A program made the translations under genes and the position numbers. Below, piece by piece: positions 42,445-50,982 of a DNA stretch of 64,000 nucleotides (its first letter is position 1; every line of letters starts with the position of its first letter). The notes under the pieces were generated by a model. The model was not told where the DNA came from, did no database searches, and saw only the letters and a program-made list of their open reading frames with translations. This DNA comes from Chlamydiota bacterium (GTDB lineage: Bacteria; Auribacterota; Tritonobacteria; UBA1439), in contig JAAYCL010000025.1 in assembly GCA_012729785.1 (NCBI GenBank), forward strand, positions 1 through 64,000. Direction: 5' to 3'.

Positions 42445-43593
42445 TCACCCGCCGCGGGGGGCGAAGAGATCGACCGCGGCCTTTTCAGCCCGCGCGGCCT
42501 TGATCCGGAGCCACGCAAGGAGCACCGCGGGCCAGAAGCGGGGATTGAACAGTATATTCAGCGTGAGAAAGCACTCGTAGGTGCAGAAGCATCTCTCCCG
42601 GCGTATCGCCCCCCGCGCCCGCGCGGCCTTTTCCCCGCGCCATATCTCCCGGAAGTCGTACCCGAAATCCCTCAGATTGCCCAGCGGCAGGTCGGTGCGC
42701 ATCTCGCACGGATAGACCTCGCCGTTGGCGAAGAGCGCCGCCCCGAGGCTGCCCGCGGCGGAACACGGGAGCAGGCACCGCCGCTCCCGCGCTATCCGCG
42801 CGATGAGCCGGTGCCTGACGATGCGCTTGGCGTTGACGAGATCGGCGCCCGGGAAATGCCGGTACCCCCGGAGAACGCCGTCGAGCAGCGCCCTTTCGAG
42901 GCGGACGGCGTAGGCGAGATACCGCTCGATGTCGACGTCGAGCGCGGCCGGATCCCGGGGCCTTCCCCGCGCGAGAAGGGTGAATACGGCGGATGGTTTC
43001 AAGACGCGCGTGAAGTAGTCGAGGTTCCCGTCGAGCAGCCGGTCGTTGAACGAGGTGACGGTGGTCTCGATGTTCACGTTGAAGCGGGGGACGCGCCGCT
43101 CGATGCGCTGGAGTTCCCGCAGGGTGGCGACCGCCTTCGAGAAGAGGCCGGGAACGCCGCGCAACGCGTCGTGCGCGTCCCCGACGGCGTCGAGCGACAC
43201 GTCCACGCCGAGCGTGAGTTTCGGGCACGCCGCGAGGACGCGCTCCACGGCGGACACCACGCGCGCGGTCAGGCTCCCGTTCGTCGGTATCGCGACATTC
43301 CGGACGCCCGTCGCGCGATAGAATATGCCGATGATCTCCGCGAGGTCCTCCCGGAGGAAAGGCTCGCCGCCCGTGGGAAGAAGAAAGAGGAGGCGGCCCA
43401 TCGTCGCCGCCGCCCTCTCGATCTCCTCGAGGGAGAGCTCCCGCGCGACGTCGGGGAACACGGTGCCGTCGCCGAAGAGGCAGTGCCCGCACCGGGCATT
43501 GCACCTATCGGTCACAAAGAAGACCAGGTAGAGGGGGAGCCCCTCCGTGCGGAGGACGCGCGCGGCGGGGCGGATGTAGTCGAAGATCCGCAT
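42445..43593 (-). CDS. Radical SAM protein with SPASM-like C-terminus
   Basis: A 382-residue radical SAM enzyme. The cluster motif is C31-x3-C35-x2-C38 (VTDRCNARCGHC), followed by PTGGEPFLRED and the usual barrel (DVSLDAVGDAHDALRG). The C-terminal part has further cysteines (ERRCLLPCSAAG, EVYPCEMR, CFCTYEC) suiting extra Fe-S clusters of the SPASM/twitch type. SPASM enzymes mostly modify peptides but some act on sugars or lipids. It is the last gene of a glycosylation-type operon, 2 bases after the GT2 stop. No precursor peptide was found. The reaction is unknown. Confidence 0.85.
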   Translation of the reverse strand: MRIFDYIRPAARVLRTEGLPLYLVFFVTDRCNARCGHCLFGDGTVFPDVARELSLEEIERAAATMGRLLFLLPTGGEPFLREDLAEIIGIFYRATGVRNVAIPTNGSLTARVVSAVERVLAACPKLTLGVDVSLDAVGDAHDALRGVPGLFSKAVATLRELQRIERRVPRFNVNIETTVTSFNDRLLDGNLDYFTRVLKPSAVFTLLARGRPRDPAALDVDIERYLAYAVRLERALLDGVLRGYRHFPGADLVNAKRIVRHRLIARIARERRCLLPCSAAGSLGAALFANGEVYPCEMRTDLPLGNLRDFGYDFREIWRGEKAARARGAIRRERCFCTYECFLTLNILFNPRFWPAVLLAWLRIKAARAEKAAVDLFAPRGG

Positions 43594-43595
43594 CC

Positions 43596-44603
43596 TCAGT
43601 ACCTTTCCCCCCTTGCATAGCTGATGAGGCCGTGGATCCCGCCGAGGCCATGGGCGACCTGGTCGGCGAGCAACAGGGGGATCGCGAGCGCGCACCTGGC
43701 CGGGCCGCCCTCCCGCGCGATGAATGCGAGGAAGCCGGCGTTGAGGGACAGCGAGGCCAAGGCCAGCGCGAGCGCCGCGGCGAGGTACGCCTTCCCCGCC
43801 ATAAGCGACAACAGTGCCGCGGCGCAGGCGAGCATCGAGAGCGCGATGCCCGCCGTGAAACTTCGGGGCGACGTGAGGTGCGCGGGCGAATCGCTTCGCC
43901 CGGCGAGCCGCCTGAGCGTGATCTTCACGATCCCACTGGTACGGCGGAACCCCGTCGCCAGCAGTTCCCGGAGGCTATAGTGCCTGAGGTGCCTCACCAC
44001 GAGCTCCTTGTCCAGGAGCATTCGGTATCCGCGCGCCCGTATCCGCCCGCCGAATTCGGTGTCCTCTATGCAGGCGTTCCGGTAGCCCTCGTTGAACCCC
44101 CCGGCGCCGAGGAACGCGGCCCTTGTGATCGCCGCGATGCTGGAGTAGAAGACGCCGATCTCCGGCGGCAGCATTCGGTAGGTGTAATGCATATAGGCGT
44201 TCTTGTAGAAGCTCGCCAAGTTGCCGTGCGCCGAGTCCTTGCCCAGCATGCCCACCACGGCATCGCATTCCCCGCCCTCCAGCGCCCCCGCCACCCGGCC
44301 GAGGGCGTCCGCGGGGATGACAATGTCGGAGTCGACGAACACGAGGATCCTCCCCGCGGACACCCTCGCGCCGGCGTTCCGCGCAGCCGCCGCCCCCCTC
44401 GCCTCCCCGCTCCGCACCAGGCGGCAGGGGAAGCCCGCGACGATCCCCAGCGTGCCGTCCACGGAACCGTCGTCCACGACGACCAGTTCGAAGTCCCGAT
44501 AGCCCGAGGCGAAGACCGCCGCGAGGCACGCGCCCACCGTCGCCTCGCTGTCGCGGGCGGGGACGATGACCGAGAGGGTACACCGCTCAGAGACGGGTGG
44601 CAT
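43596..44603 (-). CDS. GT2 glycosyltransferase with C-terminal membrane helices
   Basis: A 335-residue family 2 glycosyltransferase: LSVIVPARDSEATV at the N-terminus, VVVDDGSVDGT, the DxD-type metal site VDSDIVIP, and an acceptor region ending in EDTEFGGRIRARGYR. Two or three hydrophobic helices lie between about residues 245 and 320. This layout, catalytic domain then membrane helices, is that of polyprenyl-phosphate-sugar synthases. The ATG at 44603 overlaps the FAD gene end by 17 bases. With YfhO nearby it may load undecaprenyl phosphate with a sugar; donor unknown. Confidence 0.85.
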   Translation of the reverse strand: MPPVSERCTLSVIVPARDSEATVGACLAAVFASGYRDFELVVVDDGSVDGTLGIVAGFPCRLVRSGEARGAAAARNAGARVSAGRILVFVDSDIVIPADALGRVAGALEGGECDAVVGMLGKDSAHGNLASFYKNAYMHYTYRMLPPEIGVFYSSIAAITRAAFLGAGGFNEGYRNACIEDTEFGGRIRARGYRMLLDKELVVRHLRHYSLRELLATGFRRTSGIVKITLRRLAGRSDSPAHLTSPRSFTAGIALSMLACAAALLSLMAGKAYLAAALALALASLSLNAGFLAFIAREGGPARCALAIPLLLADQVAHGLGGIHGLISYARGERY

Positions 44604-45960
44604 AGTCCTGCCTCGCGTAGACGTGGCGGAGCCCATCCCCGCCGTGCGCGACGATGTCCCGGGCGCATTCAAGCCCCGCCTGTATGGAGTGATCCATATT
44701 GTTGTACCAGAACGTGCCCGTCCTGCCCAGGAGGACGAGGTTGCGCAGGTCCGCGAGTCTCCGCTCGGTCTCCTCCAACTCCCCCAGGTAGTCGAGCCCG
44801 TAGACCGGGTACACGTTCTCGATCCGCTCGATGCGGATCCCCTCGATCGCGTTGTCCGGCCCCAGGGCGCCGACGGCGCGCATCTCAGACGCCACCCGGC
44901 CGGCGAGGCGCTCCGGATCATTCCAGGTCGCGTCGCCCCTCATGCAGGTGACCTCGACGCCGATGCCCGTCCCCCCGGGGGGACACGTGGACTCCCGAAA
45001 GTGCCGCGGGATGCTCCACCGGTTGAAAAGCAGATCCTCTTGGCCGTAGTAGCACCACTGGTAGCGGAGCCGGAGGGTGCCGCGCACCATCACGTTGTAG
45101 AGCACCGCAGAGAGGTAGGAGAGGCGCGGCCGCTCCAGTCCCGCGAGGCGGCAGAGGAAGTCGAGGGGGGCGGTCCACACCACGAGGTCCGCGGGCACCG
45201 TCGCGCCGCCGGCCGTTGTGACGGAGCGGATACGCCCCTCCGCGATCTCGATGTGCTCAACCGGCGCGCCGCGCCGCACCTCCCCTCCCCTCGCCTCGAT
45301 CCTCCGCGCCAGCGCGCGGCTGAACGCGTCGATGCCGCCGGTGCCCGGGTAGACGAACTCCGTCTTCACGCGCCGCGGGATGAGGGCCCGCGACGCCACC
45401 TCGAAGAGCGTGTTCATCTGGAGCCTCTTGTCGATGATCGCCCTGTCGATGCCGGTGCGCGCCCAGTCGGAGTGAATCTCCCCGGGGTCGCGCTTGAGGA
45501 ACTTGCGCGTGTACTCCCTGAAGAAGCACTCGTAGAGGGTCCTGCCGTACCGCTCGACGATGTAGTCCCTGAAACTCGGGCCGGGGACGCGCCGCCGCGC
45601 CACGAGGTCCCGGGAGACGCGGAGGATGATCCGCGGGGGCAGCTTGAACAGCGAGGCGATGCTGAGCGGCCAGTCGTGGTATCGGCCGAACAGCCAGACG
45701 CCGCTGCTCCGCGGCATCAGCACGAAGTCGCCGTCCAGCGCCTCCTTGATGAACGCCAGCACCTCCGGGTCGTCCGTATGGAACCGGTGCGGCCCCACGT
45801 CGAAGACATAGTCCCCGTACGTGAAGCTCCGCGCGAGCCCGCCGACCGTGCCCTCCTTCTCGACGACCGTTACGCGGATTCCCGCCTCCGCGAGCCGCAG
45901 TCCCGCCGACAGCCCGGCGATTCCGGCGCCGACGATCACCACCCTTTTCCCGTTCATCAT
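44587..45960 (-). CDS. FAD-dependent oxidoreductase, UDP-galactopyranose-mutase/amine-oxidase-like
   Basis: A 457-residue flavoprotein. The dinucleotide motif VVIVGAGIAGLSAGLRLAE (8-26) is followed by VVEKEGTVGGLARS and DVGPHRFHTDDPE, a stretch shared with UDP-galactopyranose mutase-like and protoporphyrinogen-oxidase-like proteins of sugar loci. Later GTGGIDAFSRALARRIEARG and TGTFWYNNMDHSI (the C-terminal FAD contact) support the family. In a glycosyltransferase operon a sugar ring contraction or oxidation is the likeliest role. Double ATG at 45960/45957; it starts 17 bases after the YfhO stop. Confidence 0.82.
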   Translation of the reverse strand: MMNGKRVVIVGAGIAGLSAGLRLAEAGIRVTVVEKEGTVGGLARSFTYGDYVFDVGPHRFHTDDPEVLAFIKEALDGDFVLMPRSSGVWLFGRYHDWPLSIASLFKLPPRIILRVSRDLVARRRVPGPSFRDYIVERYGRTLYECFFREYTRKFLKRDPGEIHSDWARTGIDRAIIDKRLQMNTLFEVASRALIPRRVKTEFVYPGTGGIDAFSRALARRIEARGGEVRRGAPVEHIEIAEGRIRSVTTAGGATVPADLVVWTAPLDFLCRLAGLERPRLSYLSAVLYNVMVRGTLRLRYQWCYYGQEDLLFNRWSIPRHFRESTCPPGGTGIGVEVTCMRGDATWNDPERLAGRVASEMRAVGALGPDNAIEGIRIERIENVYPVYGLDYLGELEETERRLADLRNLVLLGRTGTFWYNNMDHSIQAGLECARDIVAHGGDGLRHVYARQDYATRL

Positions 45961-45977
45961 CCCCGTGGCTGCCTCCG

Positions 45978-48509
45978 TCAGACGTCGTGCGGCCCCCGGC
46001 GCCGCATCCCCCGACCGCGGAACAGCGGGGTCGCCCAGGCGAGGCACACCGCCGCAATCCCCGCGAGCGACATCCCCCGCCCGAGCGCGATGCTGCGCGG
46101 CGCGTAGCGGAAGACAACCGTCCGCTCCCCCGGCTCGAGGTACACGCCACGCAGGCAGCGGTTCACCCGAAGGACCGGAAGGTCGGCACCGCGCTCGCCC
46201 GTTGCCGTCCACCCGGGGTACCAGACATCGCTCAGGACGAGGAACCCAGGGTCGTCGAGACGAACGGACACCTCCACCCTGTTGGGCGCGTAGGCCGTCA
46301 CCTCCGCCTCCTGGAAGCCACCGGGGTTCTCCATCCGCCCCGCCGGCGCGTCGAGCACCACGGTCGTGCGCGGATCGTTCGCCTTGATCAGCATCAGACT
46401 CTCGCGACCGTCGCGTGCAACCACGGCGCGCCGCACCACGAACGCCCGCGGCAGGCAGGTTCGGTTGGCGTACACGAACACGGGCCCCCAGACCCTGCCC
46501 AGCGGGTCGCGGTACCCCGCCGGCGGCCTCCACTCGTGCACAAGCTCCATCGCCGGGTGCGCCAGCGGCGCGCCCGAAAGCACGTACCGCACGTTGAGGA
46601 GGTTGAGGAGGTTGAGGTTGTCGGCGCTCCGCGCGGGCGCATCCGGGTCGCCCCCCGCGACCTTCAGGTAGAGCCTCAGTTCGTAGTCGAAGTCGCTCGC
46701 ACCGAGGCTCCGCGTCCCCTCGAATTCGAGGCAGGCGAGATAGTCGATGTAGTACTCCAGGAAGACGGATTCGAACCCCTTGATCTTCGCGATCCCCGCC
46801 GGCTCGGACTCCTCGAGGGGCACGCCGCCGCCCGCCTCGTGTATCCGGAAGAGGCCGGGCTGCCGGGCGAGGAACTCCGCTACGGGGCCGCGCACCATCA
46901 CCTCGCGTGGGTGTCGCACCGCGAGCATCGGCAGGCCGAGGGACCAGAGATCGGCCAGCACGACCGCCAGGAGCACGGCATACGCCGCCCTCGGGACGAC
47001 ACGCTGCGTGCGAAACAGGGCGAAGACGCACGCGGCGGCCGCGAGGTTCGCGAGCTGCCGGGGAGCGGCGAGGGCCCCTCTCATCCTCTCGTAGCACCCG
47101 GGCACGAGCGCCTGCCACTCGGCAAGGGTGCGGGTGTGGGGCCCCGACGGGTCGCGATCGAAGACGAATCGCACGAGGGCCTGTCCGGCCGCCACCGCCG
47201 GCGCGGGGAACGCCACGAAGACCGCAACCGCCCCGAGCAGCAGAAGGAACGCCGCGGCGGCGGCCGCCGCCGCCCGCCGCGCTCCGGCCCCGCCCCGGCG
47301 GAGGGCCGAGAAGCCGTAGCCGGCAGCGATCGCGACCGCGAAGGCGTGGAGCGCGAGCATCCGCGAGGGGCAGCGGAAAAGGGATATCCCCGGGACAAAA
47401 CGGTACAGGAGGGGGAAGAGCGGCGTCGCGGGCCCCATCGCGAAGAGCAGCGAAAAGCCGATGAGGACCAGGAAGAACGCGTTGCGCCGGTCCCGGCAGA
47501 GGACGGCCGAGGCGGCGGCGAGCGCGAGCGGGACGAGTCCCGCGTACGCGCAGAGCTCCCAGAAGTTGCCCGGCCCCCAATACGAGGAGTCGACCGCCGA
47601 GCCCTTCAGGGAGGGGAAGAGCAGCGTCATCAGGTTCGTGGGGGGGAGCGACAGCCCCGAGGCGACCGCGTAGCTGCGCATGTTGGCCCGGTAGACGAGG
47701 CCGGAGAACTCCAGGGCGGGAAGGAGCTGGATCCCGCACAGGAGCACGAAGATCACCCCCGACAGGACGAGCGACGCCGTGATCTTCGCGGCCGCACGGA
47801 GCCCGAGGCCGTGGGTCTCGTCCAGCGCGATCCACGGGAGGTACGCGAGGAGGACGAGCATCGTGTAGAAGAAATACTGCGTGTGCCCGGCGAGGAACTG
47901 CAGGGCGCAGGCCGCCCCCAGCAGCGCGGAGGCGGCGGAACCCGGGCGCCGCAAGATCCTCTCGGCGCAGAAGAAGACAAACGGGATCCACGCGATGGAA
48001 CAGTAGTGCCAGTACTGCCCGATGAAGAGCCGGGAGACGAGGTAGCCGCTGAAGGCGAAGACCGCCGCCGAGAGGAACGCCTGCCGCCGGTCCCCCGCGA
48101 TCTCCCGCACGAAGAGGTACATCCCGAGGGCGGCGATCGCGGCATGGAGCAGGAAGAGCACCCCGTACGCGCCCAGCGACCGGGTGAGCAGGACGACGAT
48201 GAAGAACGGGTAGAAGACGCCCAGCTGCGGGACGCCGTACGGAGGCTTCCCCGCGTACGCGAACGGCTCCCAGAGCGGGAGCTCCCCGTCGCGATGGAAG
48301 GAGTCGACGATGAAGGTCACCTGGGGAGCGAGGAAGCGCCAGAAGTCGGAGAGGGGGTGGTAGAACATCGACCCCGGGGAGAGGAGCACCCGGTGGAAGA
48401 ACAGGCAGCAGAGCGCCACGAGAGCCGCGATGCACAGGAGGTCGACCTGGGACCAGGGGGGGCGGCTCTCGGTGCCGCCAGACGCCTGAATGGGCTCGGG
48501 GCGTCTCAT
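45978..48509 (-). CDS. YfhO-family membrane glycosyltransferase (GT-C type)
   Basis: An 843-residue polytopic protein of the YfhO family. A cytosolic N-terminus (about 1-25) is followed by some 12 helices (about 27-620) and an extracytoplasmic beta-rich domain of about 200 residues (GERTVVFRYAPRSIALG near the end). The first external loop has the family acceptor-site pattern HPLSDFWRFLAPQ and WEPFAYAGKPP. In Bacillus YfhO transfers sugar from C55-P-sugar made by the GT2 protein CsbB to a wall polymer, so pairing with the GT2 here is suggestive. The ATG at 48509 overlaps the DUF2079 TGA as ATGA. Confidence 0.85.
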   Translation of the reverse strand: MRRPEPIQASGGTESRPPWSQVDLLCIAALVALCCLFFHRVLLSPGSMFYHPLSDFWRFLAPQVTFIVDSFHRDGELPLWEPFAYAGKPPYGVPQLGVFYPFFIVVLLTRSLGAYGVLFLLHAAIAALGMYLFVREIAGDRRQAFLSAAVFAFSGYLVSRLFIGQYWHYCSIAWIPFVFFCAERILRRPGSAASALLGAACALQFLAGHTQYFFYTMLVLLAYLPWIALDETHGLGLRAAAKITASLVLSGVIFVLLCGIQLLPALEFSGLVYRANMRSYAVASGLSLPPTNLMTLLFPSLKGSAVDSSYWGPGNFWELCAYAGLVPLALAAASAVLCRDRRNAFFLVLIGFSLLFAMGPATPLFPLLYRFVPGISLFRCPSRMLALHAFAVAIAAGYGFSALRRGGAGARRAAAAAAAAFLLLLGAVAVFVAFPAPAVAAGQALVRFVFDRDPSGPHTRTLAEWQALVPGCYERMRGALAAPRQLANLAAAACVFALFRTQRVVPRAAYAVLLAVVLADLWSLGLPMLAVRHPREVMVRGPVAEFLARQPGLFRIHEAGGGVPLEESEPAGIAKIKGFESVFLEYYIDYLACLEFEGTRSLGASDFDYELRLYLKVAGGDPDAPARSADNLNLLNLLNVRYVLSGAPLAHPAMELVHEWRPPAGYRDPLGRVWGPVFVYANRTCLPRAFVVRRAVVARDGRESLMLIKANDPRTTVVLDAPAGRMENPGGFQEAEVTAYAPNRVEVSVRLDDPGFLVLSDVWYPGWTATGERGADLPVLRVNRCLRGVYLEPGERTVVFRYAPRSIALGRGMSLAGIAAVCLAWATPLFRGRGMRRRGPHDV

Positions 48510-50278
48510 CTCCCCTCTCTCCGGTAGACGGCCACTCCCTCCTTTTCGAAGACAGCGTGGTAGGCGGGGGAACGGATCGGCGCGCCCTTCTGGATGTCGC
48601 GCGTCGCCGGATCCCCCGCGCGCCCGTCGATGATGAGATAGTCGGCGTTGCGCGGGATCTTGAACATCACCACCGGTCTCATCGCGAGGTGCGGCGCGAG
48701 GTAGCGCGGCGCATACACGCTCGCGTCGCGGGGGATCAGCCGCAGCGCCTCCCTCAATGCCTCGATGTGGGCGGCATCGGGCTGGCACCTGAACGGCCGG
48801 ATGCCAATCTGCGCCGCCATGATGAGCGGCCCCCGGATAAACGTCGCGCAGGAGAGGAAGAGCAGGAGCGTGGCGATCGCATTCCCTACCCGGCGCCCGG
48901 TCGCGAACGGGAGGCGGGAGCTCCGGGAGCAGCGTGCGACCACCGCGATCGCCCCCGCGAACAGGAACGGCACCGCCGGCAGGTAGTAGTAGGCGGCGAT
49001 CGACTTCATCCAAGCCGACGAGGAGAGGCCCAGGAGAAGGAACGTGGGGGCAGCGAAAAGGATCTCGGCGCTCAAGAGGGGGAGGACGACGCCAAACGGC
49101 ATCAGCACGAGATAGGCGAGCTTCAGCATCCGCGGGGACAGGAGCCGCATCAGCGCCGCGCCGGGGTCCGCCGCGAACCACCGCGCGATGCCCACTACGC
49201 CATCGTCCGCCCCCTCGAAGAAATAGCGCGCCGTCCCGGGGCCGAGCGCGGGAATGACCAGCCACACGGCGGCGGCGAACCAGAGCGCGCTCCCAAGCGC
49301 TGGGATCACCACCCAGGCGACGCGCCGGCGCAGGAGGAGCGCATAGACCCCGAAGACGAAGGTGGTGAGCGCGATGTCCTCGCGAAGACTCCAGCAGAGG
49401 AGCAGCGCGGCCATGAACGCACCGAGTCTCTCCCGGGCGAAGAAATACAGCGCGAGCAGGAGAAAGAGCGGTGCGTAGTGGATGAAGTAGAACGGGAACA
49501 GCGCCTGGTAGCTGATTCCCGGGTGCAGAAGGTAGGCGAGCGCAAAGCAGGCGGCCGCGTACTCGCCGAGGGCGGACCGCGCGATACGGTAGAGCATGCC
49601 CGCCCCCAGGGCGAGCGCGAGCGCATCCAGCGCGAAGATCGTTGCGCAATGCGGGGCGCATTTGAAGAACGGCACCAGGAGGAACATGATCGGGCACAGT
49701 TGCTTCCCGAAGCGTGAGCAGCCGGGGTAGCATTCCTCCGTGTTCCAGAACAGCCTGCCGTGGAGGGAGGTCCAGAACGACTGCGCGAACACGCACAGGT
49801 CGTGCCCGGCAAACCCGAATACGCGGTACACGGCGACGGCGCGAGCGAACGTGATACCGGCGAAGAGGATGACGGCGACGACCACGATCGTGCGCGCGCG
49901 CCGATTCATCCGCTCCTCCCACGCCGGGGCATCGGGCGATACGGTGAGGAACGCCGTGGCGGCGAAGGCGAGGGCCGCAATCCCCCCGATCGCCGCGGAT
50001 ACTGCGGCGGGCGGGCCGACGCCGATGCAGTAGTCGGGGAAGAAAAGCGCGGGGATCAGCAGGGCGAGGAACGGCAGGAGGGCGGCGAGGCGGCGGCCCT
50101 TCCCCGCCCGACGTGCAAGCAGGCGCCAGGCGCCCATCGCAGCCGCGGCCCCCGCCGCGGGCGCAATGGCCCACGGAAGCAGACGCCCCCCTCCGGTCGC
50201 GAGGCAGACGAAGGCACCCGCGGTCGCGCCCGCCAGTGCGGCCCCCGCTCCCGCCGCAACGCCGATGCTGTCTCTCAC
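48506..50278 (-). CDS. DUF2079 family polytopic membrane protein
   Basis: A 590-residue integral membrane protein with about 12 helices. DUF2079 features: VFGFAGHDLCVFAQSFWTSL, FFKCAPHCATIFALDALALA and a C-terminal soluble tail (about 490-590) with LRLIPRDASVYAPRYLAPHL and DYLIIDGR. The family is thought to have a GT-C glycosyltransferase fold; the DLxxF/Q motif in the first large loop is compatible. GTG at 50278 has GGGGGAAGGTGGG upstream and is chosen over an ATG 12 codons earlier. It is the first gene of the operon and is coupled to YfhO. Function unproven. Confidence 0.82.
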   Translation of the reverse strand: MRDSIGVAAGAGAALAGATAGAFVCLATGGGRLLPWAIAPAAGAAAAMGAWRLLARRAGKGRRLAALLPFLALLIPALFFPDYCIGVGPPAAVSAAIGGIAALAFAATAFLTVSPDAPAWEERMNRRARTIVVVAVILFAGITFARAVAVYRVFGFAGHDLCVFAQSFWTSLHGRLFWNTEECYPGCSRFGKQLCPIMFLLVPFFKCAPHCATIFALDALALALGAGMLYRIARSALGEYAAACFALAYLLHPGISYQALFPFYFIHYAPLFLLLALYFFARERLGAFMAALLLCWSLREDIALTTFVFGVYALLLRRRVAWVVIPALGSALWFAAAVWLVIPALGPGTARYFFEGADDGVVGIARWFAADPGAALMRLLSPRMLKLAYLVLMPFGVVLPLLSAEILFAAPTFLLLGLSSSAWMKSIAAYYYLPAVPFLFAGAIAVVARCSRSSRLPFATGRRVGNAIATLLLFLSCATFIRGPLIMAAQIGIRPFRCQPDAAHIEALREALRLIPRDASVYAPRYLAPHLAMRPVVMFKIPRNADYLIIDGRAGDPATRDIQKGAPIRSPAYHAVFEKEGVAVYRREGR

Positions 50279-50982
50279 CGTTCCCACCTTCCCCCGCCGG
50301 GACGATCCACGCATCGCGCCGCCCCGCGGGGAGGCGTAACCGCAACGGCCCCAGCCGAGGGCCGGGAGCGACCAACGCGCCGCCGGAACCCCTCCCGCGG
50401 GAAGCAGGAGATCTGGACAGCCCTGCGGCCGGGCGCATCGCGCCGGAGCTTCTCGACGAGCCCCTTCCCTCTCATCCCCCGTATCCTGCCCTGCCCCCAC
50501 TGGAGGTGCCACCCCTCATATCGGTATCCGTCTGCCGTGGATAGAAGGCGAAAATCAGTCAGGCGGAGAACGTGCTCACAAACCCCTTGTGTGGTGTGTG
50601 GTCGGGTTGGCACTGCACTCTTCATCCAACGTACGTTTGAACATACTGAATAGGGAGTGCGAGGAGAAGCACTACTAGCGCTGTGGCTCTTGATGTTGAA
50701 CTTAGCAGAATATGCCATTGCATGGAAGTGGTTTCTGAGATCCAGGGACCGATCAGGGACCACCTCCTTTCCCACACGCGGCGTGTAGCGGGCGTGCCGA
50801 CAGTTCCTCCGGGGCTCGACCGCACCGCGGTCTCTGAGATACCGAACGAACCAGAGGAACTCCGGGCACAATGCCGGCTCCCACGAATGGAACGTGTGCG
50901 TGTGCGGACACTCCGGCATCGTCCTGGCGAACTTCCCCCGGACCGACGCCATGTACTTCCTGATGCGGTCCTCGTCGTCCAT
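50275..50982 (-). CDS. Unknown protein, best supported over its first 100 codons
   Basis: An open frame of 235 codons from ATG 50982. The first 100 codons (50982-50683) use GC-rich third positions like real genes here and read as a plausible globular protein (RIRKYMASVRGKFARTMPEC, then FLWFVRYLRDRGAVEP). They vaguely recall a small, widespread family of about 100 residues with an MPxxPH motif, often near mobile elements. From 50690 to 50510 composition drops to about 50% GC and looks non-coding, then recovers. The stop overlaps the DUF2079 GTG as GTGA. A disrupted or fused gene is possible. Confidence 0.4.
   Translation of the reverse strand: MDDEDRIRKYMASVRGKFARTMPECPHTHTFHSWEPALCPEFLWFVRYLRDRGAVEPRRNCRHARYTPRVGKEVVPDRSLDLRNHFHAMAYSAKFNIKSHSASSASPRTPYSVCSNVRWMKSAVPTRPHTTQGVCEHVLRLTDFRLLSTADGYRYEGWHLQWGQGRIRGMRGKGLVEKLRRDAPGRRAVQISCFPREGFRRRVGRSRPSAGAVAVTPPRGAARCVDRPGGGRWER

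Noticed and set aside
44587-48435. A single 1,282-codon protein containing the FAD enzyme
   Set aside because: The upstream 825 codons are a shadow of the YfhO gene; the FAD family starts at the double ATG at 45960.
43596-50278. RiPP (peptide-modification) cluster built around the radical SAM/SPASM gene
   Set aside because: No short precursor-peptide gene, leader peptidase or exporter typical of RiPPs is adjacent; all neighbours are glycosylation-type.
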